From Dehalococcoidales bacterium (GTDB taxonomy: Bacteria > Chloroflexota > Dehalococcoidia > Dehalococcoidales > RBG-16-60-22): 5,940 nucleotides of DNA. A program made the translations under genes and the position numbers. Shown here in pieces: positions 1 to 5,228 of the stretch. The notes beneath the pieces are model-generated. The model made no database searches, was not told the origin of the DNA, and was given only the letters and a program-made list of their open reading frames with translations. The stretch is taken from the NCBI GenBank assembly GCA_016783105.1, contig JADHXF010000078.1, positions 1-5,940 on the forward strand. The letters run 5' to 3'. How positions within the stretch are numbered: position 1 is the stretch's first letter; each line of letters starts with the position of its first letter.

Positions 1-255
1 TATCCTTTCTTCATCGGCATATCCTCCCATTTTCTTATTTGGCTTTCCTATAGGGTAGGACATGCCGATTCCTTTTTCCACCACATTCGGGACACAGCCA
101 AAGAAGAAGGTATTTTGGTCTGGCTCTTTCACGGCCCCAAAGTATCTAGAAAAGATGGTTTCTCTACTTTCGCTAGTGAATTATGGCAAGAAGCAGATGA
201 AAGATATGAAATAGATTCGGCTTTCATAGAAAAAGTTAAACGCTCCAAGTCTTAA
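1..255 (+). CDS. 3' end of an unrecognised protein (partial)
   Basis: Frame 1 is open from the window edge to a TAA at 253-255, giving 84 C-terminal residues; the start lies outside. The first part is hydrophobic and aromatic (PFFIGISSHFLIWLSYRVG), followed by a polar, protein-like stretch (RDTAKEEGILVWLFHGPK, then SRKDGFSTFASELWQEADE) and a basic tail ending VKRSKS. I do not recognise the family and assign no function. The composition looks coding, but there is no in-frame ATG in the window and no homology evidence. G+C of 1-240 is about 40% by my count, below the genes to the right, so this may be an older insertion or a foreign segment. It converges with a transposase-like tail on the other strand, and their stop codons overlap. 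I see no terminator after it. Confidence 0.5.
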   Translation, partial: YPFFIGISSHFLIWLSYRVGHADSFFHHIRDTAKEEGILVWLFHGPKVSRKDGFSTFASELWQEADERYEIDSAFIEKVKRSKS

Positions 256-344
256 TATTTGTCAGCAAGTTTTACTATTTCTTCAATTGACCAGATATGG
301 TCACTTATCCCTGCTGTCCAAATAGCCACCAACCTCAACCGAAC
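252..344 (-). pseudogene. Transposase C-terminal tail remnant (tentative)
   Basis: The - strand frame ending in TAA at 252-254 encodes the tail TAGISDHIWSIEEIVKLAD. From memory this resembles the extreme C-terminus of IS1-like or integrase-type transposases common in Chloroflexota, which often end in a TPAMAAGLTDHVW-like string followed by an acidic 'EEL/EEI' stretch. The conserved TPAM is not preserved here (LVAI instead). The frame upstream (to 437) does not look like a transposase and runs into the ilvE ribosome binding site, so only the last 25-30 codons could be genuine. No catalytic residues, terminal inverted repeats or target duplications are visible. Chance similarity cannot be excluded. 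Confidence 0.3.
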
Positions 345-365
345 AGAACCAATCATCGAGCCCTC

Positions 366-394
366 TTGTAATCTCCATTCGCACCAGCTATAAT
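366..394 (+). promoter_or_regulatory. sigma70-type promoter of ilvE
   Basis: A -35 box TTGTAA (366-371) and a perfect -10 TATAAT (389-394) are separated by exactly 17 nt. Transcription should begin near 401, leaving a leader of about 30 nt before the ilvE ATG at 431. The leader has no room for a classical attenuator or riboswitch, so if ilvE is regulated this is probably at initiation. Confidence 0.7.
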
Positions 395-416
395 GGATGA
401 AAACTTTTATCTGGAA

Positions 417-423
417 AAGGAGG
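417..423 (+). promoter_or_regulatory. Ribosome binding site of ilvE
   Basis: AAGGAGG, a near-perfect Shine-Dalgarno sequence, lies 7 nt before the ATG at 431 and fixes that start. It is by far the strongest ribosome binding site in the window; the - strand genes have weak ones or none. Confidence 0.85.
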
Positions 424-430
424 CCCGGCA

Positions 431-1348
431 ATGCCATCCTACGCTTTTTTTAAAAACCAGCTTATTCCTCTTGCCGATGCCAATGTAAATATTATGACCC
501 ACGCCCTCCACTACGGAACGGCCGTCTTTGAAGGCATCCGCGGCAACTGGAATAGCAAGCATAAGCAGATTTACCTCTTCCGCCAGAAAGAACACTACCA
601 GCGACTGAGCAACGGCTGCAAGGTAATGAGAATGAAGATGCCCTACAGCGTCGACGAGCTGTGCCGCATCACGGTGGAACTGGCCCAGAAGTGCGCCTTT
701 GAGCAGGATATTTACGTACGCCCGCTGGCCTACAAGTGCAGTGAGGCCCTGGGCGTTCGGGTGCACGATATTGCTGACGATTGCACAATGTTTATCATTC
801 CCTGGGGGCGGTACATAGACGTAGATAAAGCGAGGTGCAGCGTCTCCGCCTGGCAGTGTCCCACCGATAACTCCATTCCACCCCAGGTGAAAATAATGGG
901 CCACTATGCCGGCAACGCACTGGCCAAGTCAGACGCGGTGGAAAAGGGCTTTGACGAGGCCATCATGCTCAACCATGATGGCTATGTGGCGCAGGGCAGC
1001 GGTGAAAATATCTTTCTGGTAATCAACGGAAAGTTGGTCACGCCACCCACCTGGAATAATATTCTGCCGGGAATAACCCGCGATTGTGTCATCACGCTGG
1101 CAAGAAATGAGCTCGGCATTGAGACGATAGAGAGGCCGGTTGACCGCCTTGAGCTCTTTATTGCCGATGAGCTTTTCCTCACCGGTACGGCCGCCCACGT
1201 CACCCCGGTTGCGGAAGTTGACCATCGCCAGGTAGGTGATGGGGAGATCGGTAAAATAACCAAACAGCTACAGAAAATCTACGCTGATGTAATATGCGGG
1301 GAAAACAGCAAATATCTTAACTGGTGCACACCCGTCTACAAGAAGTAG
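431..1348 (+). CDS. ilvE: Branched-chain amino acid aminotransferase
   Basis: This is a 305-residue fold-type IV PLP enzyme that swaps the amino group between Leu/Ile/Val and 2-oxoglutarate in the cytosol. Length is typical (about 300-310). Visible motifs: HALHYGTAVFEGIRG (24-38), the R58 region (HYQRL) expected to bind the PLP phosphate, IYVRPLAY (94-101), the catalytic lysine K154 in VKIMGHY with the following NALAK, GSGENIF (189-195), LPGITRD (212-218) and TGTAAHVTPV (251-260). The oddity is Q188 directly before GSGEN: most relatives have Glu there (Glu193 of E. coli IlvE), which contacts the pyridine nitrogen of PLP. K154 to Q188 has the same spacing as Lys159 to Glu193. A D-amino acid aminotransferase or ADC lyase is less likely because the VFEGIR, RPL and GTAA motifs are of BCAT type. 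It has its own promoter and RBS and converges on the aldolase gene. Confidence 0.93.
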   Translation: MPSYAFFKNQLIPLADANVNIMTHALHYGTAVFEGIRGNWNSKHKQIYLFRQKEHYQRLSNGCKVMRMKMPYSVDELCRITVELAQKCAFEQDIYVRPLAYKCSEALGVRVHDIADDCTMFIIPWGRYIDVDKARCSVSAWQCPTDNSIPPQVKIMGHYAGNALAKSDAVEKGFDEAIMLNHDGYVAQGSGENIFLVINGKLVTPPTWNNILPGITRDCVITLARNELGIETIERPVDRLELFIADELFLTGTAAHVTPVAEVDHRQVGDGEIGKITKQLQKIYADVICGENSKYLNWCTPVYKK

Positions 1349-1350
1349 AC
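1334..1350. terminator. Hairpin spanning both stop codons of ilvE and the aldolase gene
   Basis: GTCTAC (1334-1339), a 5-nt loop AAGAA and GTAGAC (1345-1350) form a perfect 6-bp stem. It contains the ilvE TAG (1346-1348) and the first base read of the neighbour's stop on the other strand. No U-tract follows on either strand, so this is a weak candidate for a bidirectional terminator or 3'-end stabiliser and not a canonical intrinsic terminator. Confidence 0.35.
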
Positions 1351-1916
1351 TATTCCTTCATGGGGCTGACCTGCAGTGACCTTGCCAGGCAGAGAACCTG
1401 GCTGCTGTGCTCCAAAGCCGTCGTGAGATTGTAGGCTTCCTCAAGCCACTGCCCGATGGCAAAGCTGCCGTGATTATGCACCATAATTATGTGGTGCGTT
1501 TTTAACGCCCTGGCAACAATATCGGCCAGGGATTCCTTTTCCAGTTCTTCACTCCAGCCCACCACCGGAACCCCGCCAATCAGCGAGAAACCTTCTACAG
1601 TGGGCTCAATTTCCTTATCCGTTATCGAGAGCGCTACAGCATGAGGCGGATGGGCATGGACGATGGCGAGGGCTTGTGTTTCGCGGTATATCGCCCGGTG
1701 AATGGCCAGGTCGGTTGAGGCTAATGGTGTCGTCCGGCTATTTTTGCTGACGCCGGTCTCGATGAGGTCATTTTCATTGATGCAGTTGAGCATGCCGCTG
1801 CGGCGGGTAATGATTAACTGGTCTCCAAGCCTGATACTCAGGTTGCCACTGTTTGAGGAGACAAGTCCCCGGGCAAACAGGTCCCGACCCACCGTCTGAA
1901 ATTGCTCTGAAATCAT
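1350..1916 (-). CDS. Class II aldolase/adducin family protein, fuculose-phosphate aldolase-like
   Basis: This 188-residue protein is probably a cytosolic, divalent-metal-dependent aldolase that cleaves a phosphorylated sugar or similar substrate to DHAP plus an aldehyde; the true substrate cannot be read from sequence. Motifs: SGNLSIR (23-29) and ITRRSG (36-41) match the phosphate-binding region; VHAHPPHAVALS (86-97) supplies metal ligands H87 and H89; HNHGSFAIG (147-155) supplies the third, probably H149; LEHSSQVLCLA (168-178) is the usual C-terminal helix. In E. coli FucA a Glu (Glu73) acts as metal ligand and acid/base; here the corresponding position appears to be D69 in ASTDLAIHRAIY. Length is slightly short (FucA is about 215). 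The ATG at 1914-1916 is preceded by a moderate purine-rich GAAGAGAGAG. It is transcribed alone, towards ilvE. Other family members (5-deoxyribulose-1-phosphate aldolase, methylthioribulose-1-phosphate dehydratase, ribulose-phosphate epimerase) are alternatives. Confidence 0.85.
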   Translation of the reverse strand: MISEQFQTVGRDLFARGLVSSNSGNLSIRLGDQLIITRRSGMLNCINENDLIETGVSKNSRTTPLASTDLAIHRAIYRETQALAIVHAHPPHAVALSITDKEIEPTVEGFSLIGGVPVVGWSEELEKESLADIVARALKTHHIIMVHNHGSFAIGQWLEEAYNLTTALEHSSQVLCLARSLQVSPMKE

Positions 1917-1987
1917 AGCTCTCTCTTCAGTTATACCGCATTGCCATTATTTTCTTCAACCCTGATTCAGGCACGGGCTTTAAATAC

Positions 1988-2015
1988 TTTATACCTACTG
2001 CCAGAAAAAAATCAA
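1988..2015 (-). promoter_or_regulatory. Putative promoter of the aldolase gene
   Basis: On the - strand TTGATT (2010-2015) and TATAAA (1988-1993) are 16 nt apart; a neighbouring TTGACT (2015-2020) would need a 21-nt spacer and fits less well. The predicted leader to the ATG at 1916 is about 65 nt. The lexA-aldolase gap (1917-2073) shows no clear terminator for lexA. Confidence 0.5.
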
Positions 2016-2073
2016 GTCAAGTTTATAATGACGGCTAAAGAAAAGGCAAATCGAGCTATGAATTTCTCACTAT

Positions 2074-2724
2074 TTACGCCGGCTTTCCCAGCTGCCGGAT
2101 TACGGCGATAACCCTCCCCTGAATTTCAACGTTCTCTGGCTCAGCGTATATCGGCTGCATCCGGCTATTCGCCGGCTGAAGGCGCACGCGGCCAGGTTCG
2201 AGGTAAACCTTTTTCAGTGTGGCTTCTTTCTCCGCTTTGAGCCACACCGCTGCCATCTCCCCGTTGTCCACCGTATTGACATACTGCATCAGCACAATAT
2301 CCCCATCATTTATCAGAGCGTCAATCATCGACATGCCTTTAACTTTCAAGGCATAAATATCCTGCCTGCCCCGGGTAAGGTCAGCCGTTACCTCAAGCAA
2401 ATCGGCGCCCGCGGTTGCGTCCCACGTCTCTGAACCGGGCACTGGAACTGGTTCCCCGGCAGCTATCTGTCCAATTATCGGCACCTGCACTTTCGGCAGT
2501 GATGATGCTCTACCAAGCAGTTCGATGCCGCGCGATACCTCGGCGTCACGGCGTATGTGTCCTTCTTTTTCCAGCACTTTCAGGTGGTAGTCAACCACTG
2601 ACGTGGAGCTGATGCCACAGCCTGCCTGTATATCCCTGACGGTTGGGGGATAACTTTTTCCCTCCATAAATTTGAGGATGAAGTCAGCAATTTGCTTTCT
2701 TTTTGCTGATAATCGACTTTTCAT
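2074..2724 (-). CDS. lexA: LexA, SOS response repressor and autoprotease
   Basis: LexA dimers repress SOS genes; contact with RecA filaments triggers self-cleavage. I place the start at the ATG at 2722-2724, giving 216 residues (LexA is usually 200-230). The frame is open to an ATG at 2793, but that codon lies inside the -35 box and the extra 23 codons run through the promoter and operator. From the new Met, an N-terminal winged helix-turn-helix covers about 1-70 (TVRDIQAGCGISSTSVVDYH as recognition region). The cleavage site is Ala89-Gly90 in IAAGEP, the nucleophile Ser132 in KGMSMIDA, the general-base Lys171 in EATLKK; NGEMAAV and VRLQPANS are typical of the S24 peptidase fold. The SD is poor: an AGG about 6 nt upstream and an AGGA almost touching the ATG. 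It has its own promoter and operator, so it is probably monocistronic and autoregulated. Confidence 0.95.
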   Translation of the reverse strand: MKSRLSAKRKQIADFILKFMEGKSYPPTVRDIQAGCGISSTSVVDYHLKVLEKEGHIRRDAEVSRGIELLGRASSLPKVQVPIIGQIAAGEPVPVPGSETWDATAGADLLEVTADLTRGRQDIYALKVKGMSMIDALINDGDIVLMQYVNTVDNGEMAAVWLKAEKEATLKKVYLEPGRVRLQPANSRMQPIYAEPENVEIQGRVIAVIRQLGKPA

Positions 2725-2743
2725 TTCCTGCCTGTACGTGAGA

Positions 2744-2757
2744 AGAACAATTGTTCT
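2744..2757. promoter_or_regulatory. LexA operator (SOS box) of lexA
   Basis: AGAACAATTGTTCT is a perfect 14-bp palindrome centred at 2750/2751 and contains GAAC-N4-GTTC, the core of the Gram-positive-type SOS box. It covers the predicted transcription start of lexA (about 2758) just downstream of the -10 box, ideal for blocking initiation. LexA autorepression is well established in other bacteria; the assignment here is from sequence. Confidence 0.9.
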
Positions 2758-2764
2758 ATTTTCA

Positions 2765-2793
2765 AATTTACAACAAACGGGAAATATTGTCAA
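2765..2793 (-). promoter_or_regulatory. sigma70-type promoter of lexA
   Basis: A consensus -35 TTGACA (2788-2793 on the - strand) is followed by 17 nt and a -10 TAAATT (2765-2770). Predicted start is near 2758, giving a leader of about 34 nt that includes the SOS box. Its position shows that the ATG at 2793 cannot be the lexA start. Confidence 0.8.
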
Positions 2794-2817
2794 CTAAAGA
2801 TAGAAAAATGGTAAATT

Positions 2818-2833
2818 GACGCTTTTTAGCGTC
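2818..2833 (-). terminator. Hairpin at the purF stop codon, weak terminator candidate
   Basis: Read on the - strand, GACGCT-AAAA-AGCGTC forms a perfect 6-bp stem that includes the purF TAA (2826-2828). Downstream is only interrupted T-rich sequence (AATTTACCATTTTTC), so termination would be weak. It separates purF from the lexA promoter. Confidence 0.35.
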
Positions 2834-4286
2834 GCTCTGCCTGGGAAAGCACCTGGTGCTGCAGCATCGTTTCCAATGCCATCTTGTCCATCTCAAGCTG
2901 TACCGGCACGGGATATTCGCCGGTAAAGCAGGCCAGGCAGAACTGGTTCTTAGGCAAAGCAACGGCCTTCAGCAGGCCATCTATACTGAGATAGCCAAGC
3001 GAATCTGCGTCAATGAACCGGCAAATTTGTGGTATTGACTTCTGGGCCGCTATCAGTTCACTGCGGGTAGCCATGTCCACGCCGAAGAAGCAGGGGTAAC
3101 GGATGGGTGGCGCGCATATACGCATGTGGATTTCTTTGGCTCCGGCACGCCTTAATTCCTTGATCACGCTCGGTGTTGTGGTGCCCCGAACAATGCTGTC
3201 ATCCACCACCACCAGCTTCTTGTTATTGAGCATGCGGGGCATAGGGTTGAATTTCAGCTTTACGCCCAGGTCTCTGATGCGCTGGTCAGGTTCAATGAAC
3301 GTCCGCCCCACGTAGCGATTCCTGATAAGCCCCTCCCCGATCGAGATGCCTGACTCCCGGGCATAGCCGATACCAGCGCTGGTGGCCGAATCAGGCACAC
3401 CCACAACGAGGTCAGCGCCCACCGGGTGCTCCACTGCTAATCCTGCACCCATCGCCTGCCGTGCCGGAGAAAGCAACCGACCATTGATAACACTGTCGGG
3501 ACGGGCAAAATAAATGTACTCGAAGATGCATAGTGCCCGCCGGCCCTTTTTGCCGGGATAACTCTCAACACCGTTGACATCAATCTTGATGATTTCGCCC
3601 GGCTCGACCTCGCGGATGAAGCTGGCGCCAGTGTGGTCAAGGGCACATGTCTCCGAGGCGATAACCCAACCACCGTCAATCTGGCCCAGGCACAGCGGGC
3701 GTACCCCCAGCGAACCACGAACCGCGAAAAGTGTGTCCTTGGTCAGGAGCGTCAGCGAGTACGCTCCGTGCAGTCGGTTCATGGCGTAACGTATCCTGTC
3801 TACCCAGTTATCCTCCGGTGCGGCAAGGACGAGGTTGGCGATTACCTCACTGTCGGTGGAGCTTTGAAAAGTGTAGCCCTGTTCACAAAGCTGCTCAAAA
3901 AGGAACTCCGCATTGACGATATTGCCATTGTGCGCTATGGCGATGGCATTATTTCCCTTGCCCACCACCATGGGCTGCACATTGCATGCCTGATTGGACC
4001 CTCTGGTTGAATACCGATTGTGACCGATGGCCATACTGCCGCTGAGATGGCCGAGCGCTTCTTCGGTGAAAACCTGAGCTACCAGGCCCGTTTTGGCATA
4101 AACGTTGACTTTCTTGCCATCGGCGGTGGCAATACCACTGCTTTCCTGGCCCCGGTGCTGCAGGGCAAAGAGGGCAAAATAGGTAAGGCGGGCTACATCT
4201 TCATTTGGGGCATAAACACCGAAAACACCACAGCTTTCTTGCAACTTATCCAGCCTCTTATCTCCGGTCCCGGTTGACCCTACCAC
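2826..4286 (-). CDS. purF: Amidophosphoribosyltransferase (glutamine PRPP amidotransferase)
   Basis: PurF catalyses the first committed step of purine synthesis: PRPP plus glutamine gives 5-phosphoribosylamine. The 486-residue protein has a class II glutaminase domain (about 19-250) and a phosphoribosyltransferase domain (about 260-460). The nucleophile is C19 in ESCGVFGVY, exposed after propeptide removal; QHRGQESSGI (43-52), HNRYSTRG (89-96) and IAHNGN (117-122) are glutaminase motifs; VVVDDSIVRGTTT (359-371) is the PRPP loop. C253, C399, C450 and C453 (CLAC) match the four [4Fe-4S] ligands of the Bacillus-type enzyme, suggesting possible oxygen sensitivity. The start taken is GTG at 4284-4286, preceded by a near-consensus promoter whose predicted +1 falls on that codon, so the mRNA may be leaderless. 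The alternative is TTG at 4242-4244 behind AAGAGG (4254-4259), which leaves a propeptide of only four residues. Confidence 0.95.
   Translation of the reverse strand: MVGSTGTGDKRLDKLQESCGVFGVYAPNEDVARLTYFALFALQHRGQESSGIATADGKKVNVYAKTGLVAQVFTEEALGHLSGSMAIGHNRYSTRGSNQACNVQPMVVGKGNNAIAIAHNGNIVNAEFLFEQLCEQGYTFQSSTDSEVIANLVLAAPEDNWVDRIRYAMNRLHGAYSLTLLTKDTLFAVRGSLGVRPLCLGQIDGGWVIASETCALDHTGASFIREVEPGEIIKIDVNGVESYPGKKGRRALCIFEYIYFARPDSVINGRLLSPARQAMGAGLAVEHPVGADLVVGVPDSATSAGIGYARESGISIGEGLIRNRYVGRTFIEPDQRIRDLGVKLKFNPMPRMLNNKKLVVVDDSIVRGTTTPSVIKELRRAGAKEIHMRICAPPIRYPCFFGVDMATRSELIAAQKSIPQICRFIDADSLGYLSIDGLLKAVALPKNQFCLACFTGEYPVPVQLEMDKMALETMLQHQVLSQAERR
4254..4259 (-). promoter_or_regulatory. Possible internal Shine-Dalgarno for an alternative purF start
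   Basis: AAGAGG on the - strand lies 9 nt before an in-frame TTG (4242-4244), codon 15 of the GTG-started ORF. It would make M-Q-E-S-C, with the catalytic Cys at position 5. It competes with the leaderless GTG and decides propeptide length. Confidence 0.3.
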
Positions 4287-4291
4287 TATTA

Positions 4292-4320
4292 ATTATATCC
4301 CCCGCAGACTTTTGGGTCAA
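4292..4320 (-). promoter_or_regulatory. Promoter of purF, immediately before the start codon
   Basis: TTGACC (4315-4320) and a perfect TATAAT (4292-4297) are 17 nt apart on the - strand. Only 5 nt separate the -10 box from the GTG at 4286, so predicted +1 is within the start codon. No PurR box or riboswitch is evident between tlyA and purF. Confidence 0.75.
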
Positions 4321-4330
4321 CTCAGCCTAA

Positions 4331-4408
4331 TCACGCAAACGCCCGACAATGGTTTTTCAGCCAGTCGATAACCTGTTTCATGGCCTGTGCTGACACCGCA
4401 TAAAACAT
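4331..4408 (-). CDS. Possible 25-codon ORF overlapping the tlyA stop
   Basis: The ATG (4406-4408) shares one base with the tlyA stop codon (TAATG), the classic arrangement for coupled translation. The ORF reads MFYAVSAQAM then KQVIDWLKNHCRAFA and ends at TGA 4331-4333, just before the purF -35 box. The sequence looks like a real amphipathic helix. The AQAMKQVIDWLKNH portion faintly recalls the N-terminus of NAD kinase, whose gene often follows tlyA in other bacteria, so it could be a decayed remnant; that is speculation. It has no SD of its own apart from coupling. It may also be chance, since it is very short. Confidence 0.25.
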   Translation of the reverse strand: MFYAVSAQAMKQVIDWLKNHCRAFA

Positions 4409-5133
4409 TATGTCAAATTCAATCGCAGGAAAAATTCCCGGTTACCCGATGCGCCAAGAATGGGCGATGCCGCCAGCCCTTTTAACCGCAGATTCTGTGC
4501 CACCGCCCACTTGATGAAGCGTCCCAGAACCCTGGCGTGCAGTTGCGGGTCTTTGATTATGCCCCCTTTTCCCACCTCCGCCCGCTTGGCCTCGAACTGC
4601 GGCTTGAGCAGTACCAGCAGGTCGTCTTTCGCTTTGAGTAACTCAACTGCTGACGGTATGACTTTGGTCACCGATATAAAAGAGAGGTCCATGGTCGCCA
4701 GGTCGACCTTTTCCGGCAGAGATATAGGGTAGCGGGCATTGACTCTCTCCATGACCACCACCCTCTTGTCCTGCCTCAGGCGGTAGTCCAGCTGCCCGTA
4801 GCCCACGTCGATGGCATATACCTTTTTCGCTCCCCGCTGCAGCAGGCAATCCGTAAAGCCGCCGGTGGACGCCCCGATGTCCGCCGCCACCATTCCCGCA
4901 ACATCCATCTGGAAAGCATCAAGCGCGTGCGCCAGCTTGGTGCCCCCGCGGCTGACGTAGGGCAACGGCTCTTTGACCGCGATTTCAATATCCTCGCTGA
5001 CGAGGGTGCCGGCTTTGGTGACGGCATCCCCACCCGCCGTAACTGCCCCGGCCATGATTAAGGCCTGGGCTCTGGCACGGCTTCCCGCCAGCTCCCGCTC
5101 CACCAGCAGGGTATCAATGCGCTTTTTGGCCAC
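4408..5133 (-). CDS. tlyA: TlyA family rRNA (cytidine-2'-O)-methyltransferase, S4 domain
   Basis: TlyA proteins 2'-O-methylate cytidines of 16S and/or 23S rRNA and were first described as haemolysins; the methyltransferase role is the secure one. The 241-residue protein starts with an S4 RNA-binding domain (about 4-60: RIDTLLVERELAGSRARAQA, IMAGAV) and continues with a FtsJ-like Rossmann methyltransferase. The SAM-binding motif is ADIGASTGGFTDCLL (84-98), with AIDVGYGQL after it. K66 (RGGTKL), D149 (MDLSFIS), K177 (LLKPQFEA) and E233 (GNREFFL) fit the K-D-K-E tetrad of this family. Length is on the family norm. The start is GTG (5131-5133), supported because the S4 domain begins right after it; no SD is visible, but a -10-like TAAACT lies 6 nt upstream, so the message may be leaderless. 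Whether it methylates 16S, 23S or both cannot be told here. Confidence 0.93.
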   Translation of the reverse strand: MAKKRIDTLLVERELAGSRARAQALIMAGAVTAGGDAVTKAGTLVSEDIEIAVKEPLPYVSRGGTKLAHALDAFQMDVAGMVAADIGASTGGFTDCLLQRGAKKVYAIDVGYGQLDYRLRQDKRVVVMERVNARYPISLPEKVDLATMDLSFISVTKVIPSAVELLKAKDDLLVLLKPQFEAKRAEVGKGGIIKDPQLHARVLGRFIKWAVAQNLRLKGLAASPILGASGNREFFLRLNLT

Positions 5134-5139
5134 GATTAG

Positions 5140-5169
5140 AGTTTAGCACAATCTGGATTTCACTTTCAG
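5140..5169 (-). promoter_or_regulatory. Putative tlyA promoter next to the start codon
   Basis: CTGAAA (5164-5169) and TAAACT (5140-5145) on the - strand are 18 nt apart, each matching consensus at four of six bases. The -10 box ends 6 nt before the GTG. Weaker than the purF and lexA promoters. Confidence 0.4.
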
Positions 5170-5226
5170 CGAGTGCATCAATAAAAAAAAGGGCTGTGCC
5201 CCTCCATAACGCCTCTTTCCAGATTG
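5149..5226. repeat. 9-bp inverted repeat flanking the terminator region upstream of tlyA
   Basis: CAATCTGGA (5149-5157) and its exact reverse complement TCCAGATTG (5218-5226) are 60 nt apart. The left arm lies in the spacer of the tlyA promoter; the right arm lies just after the stop of the small membrane protein gene. The enclosed DNA holds the predicted terminator. It may be a chance pair, a long-range RNA stem, or the ends of a tiny element. Confidence 0.4.
5183..5201 (-). terminator. Intrinsic terminator after the small membrane protein gene
   Basis: On the - strand GGGC-ACA-GCCC forms a short all-GC stem followed directly by eight Ts (5183-5190). The 4-bp stem is short, but the T-tract is the best in the window. 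It ends the 5229-5474 transcript about 30-45 nt after its stop and insulates tlyA, which has its own promoter. Confidence 0.6.
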
Positions 5227-5228
5227 CC

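Noticed and set aside
407..904. 165-codon - strand ORF opposite ilvE
   Set aside because: It lies wholly antisense to a clear ilvE, apart from covering its RBS. Its sequence resembles no family and its length is explained by the G+C-rich codon use of ilvE.
2024..2029. + strand TATAAT between the aldolase gene and lexA
   Set aside because: No -35 box 16-18 nt upstream, and a transcript would only run antisense to lexA.
3633..4010. 125-codon + strand ORF opposite purF
   Set aside because: Antisense shadow of a strongly conserved gene; no SD or protein-like motifs.
4020..4277. 85-codon + strand ORF opposite the purF N-terminus
   Set aside because: It covers the complement of the purF glutaminase domain and has no independent support.
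4335..4375. Terminator after tlyA built on CGAC-TGG / CCA-TT-GTCG
   Set aside because: The stem needs a 2-nt bulge and no T-tract follows on the - strand.
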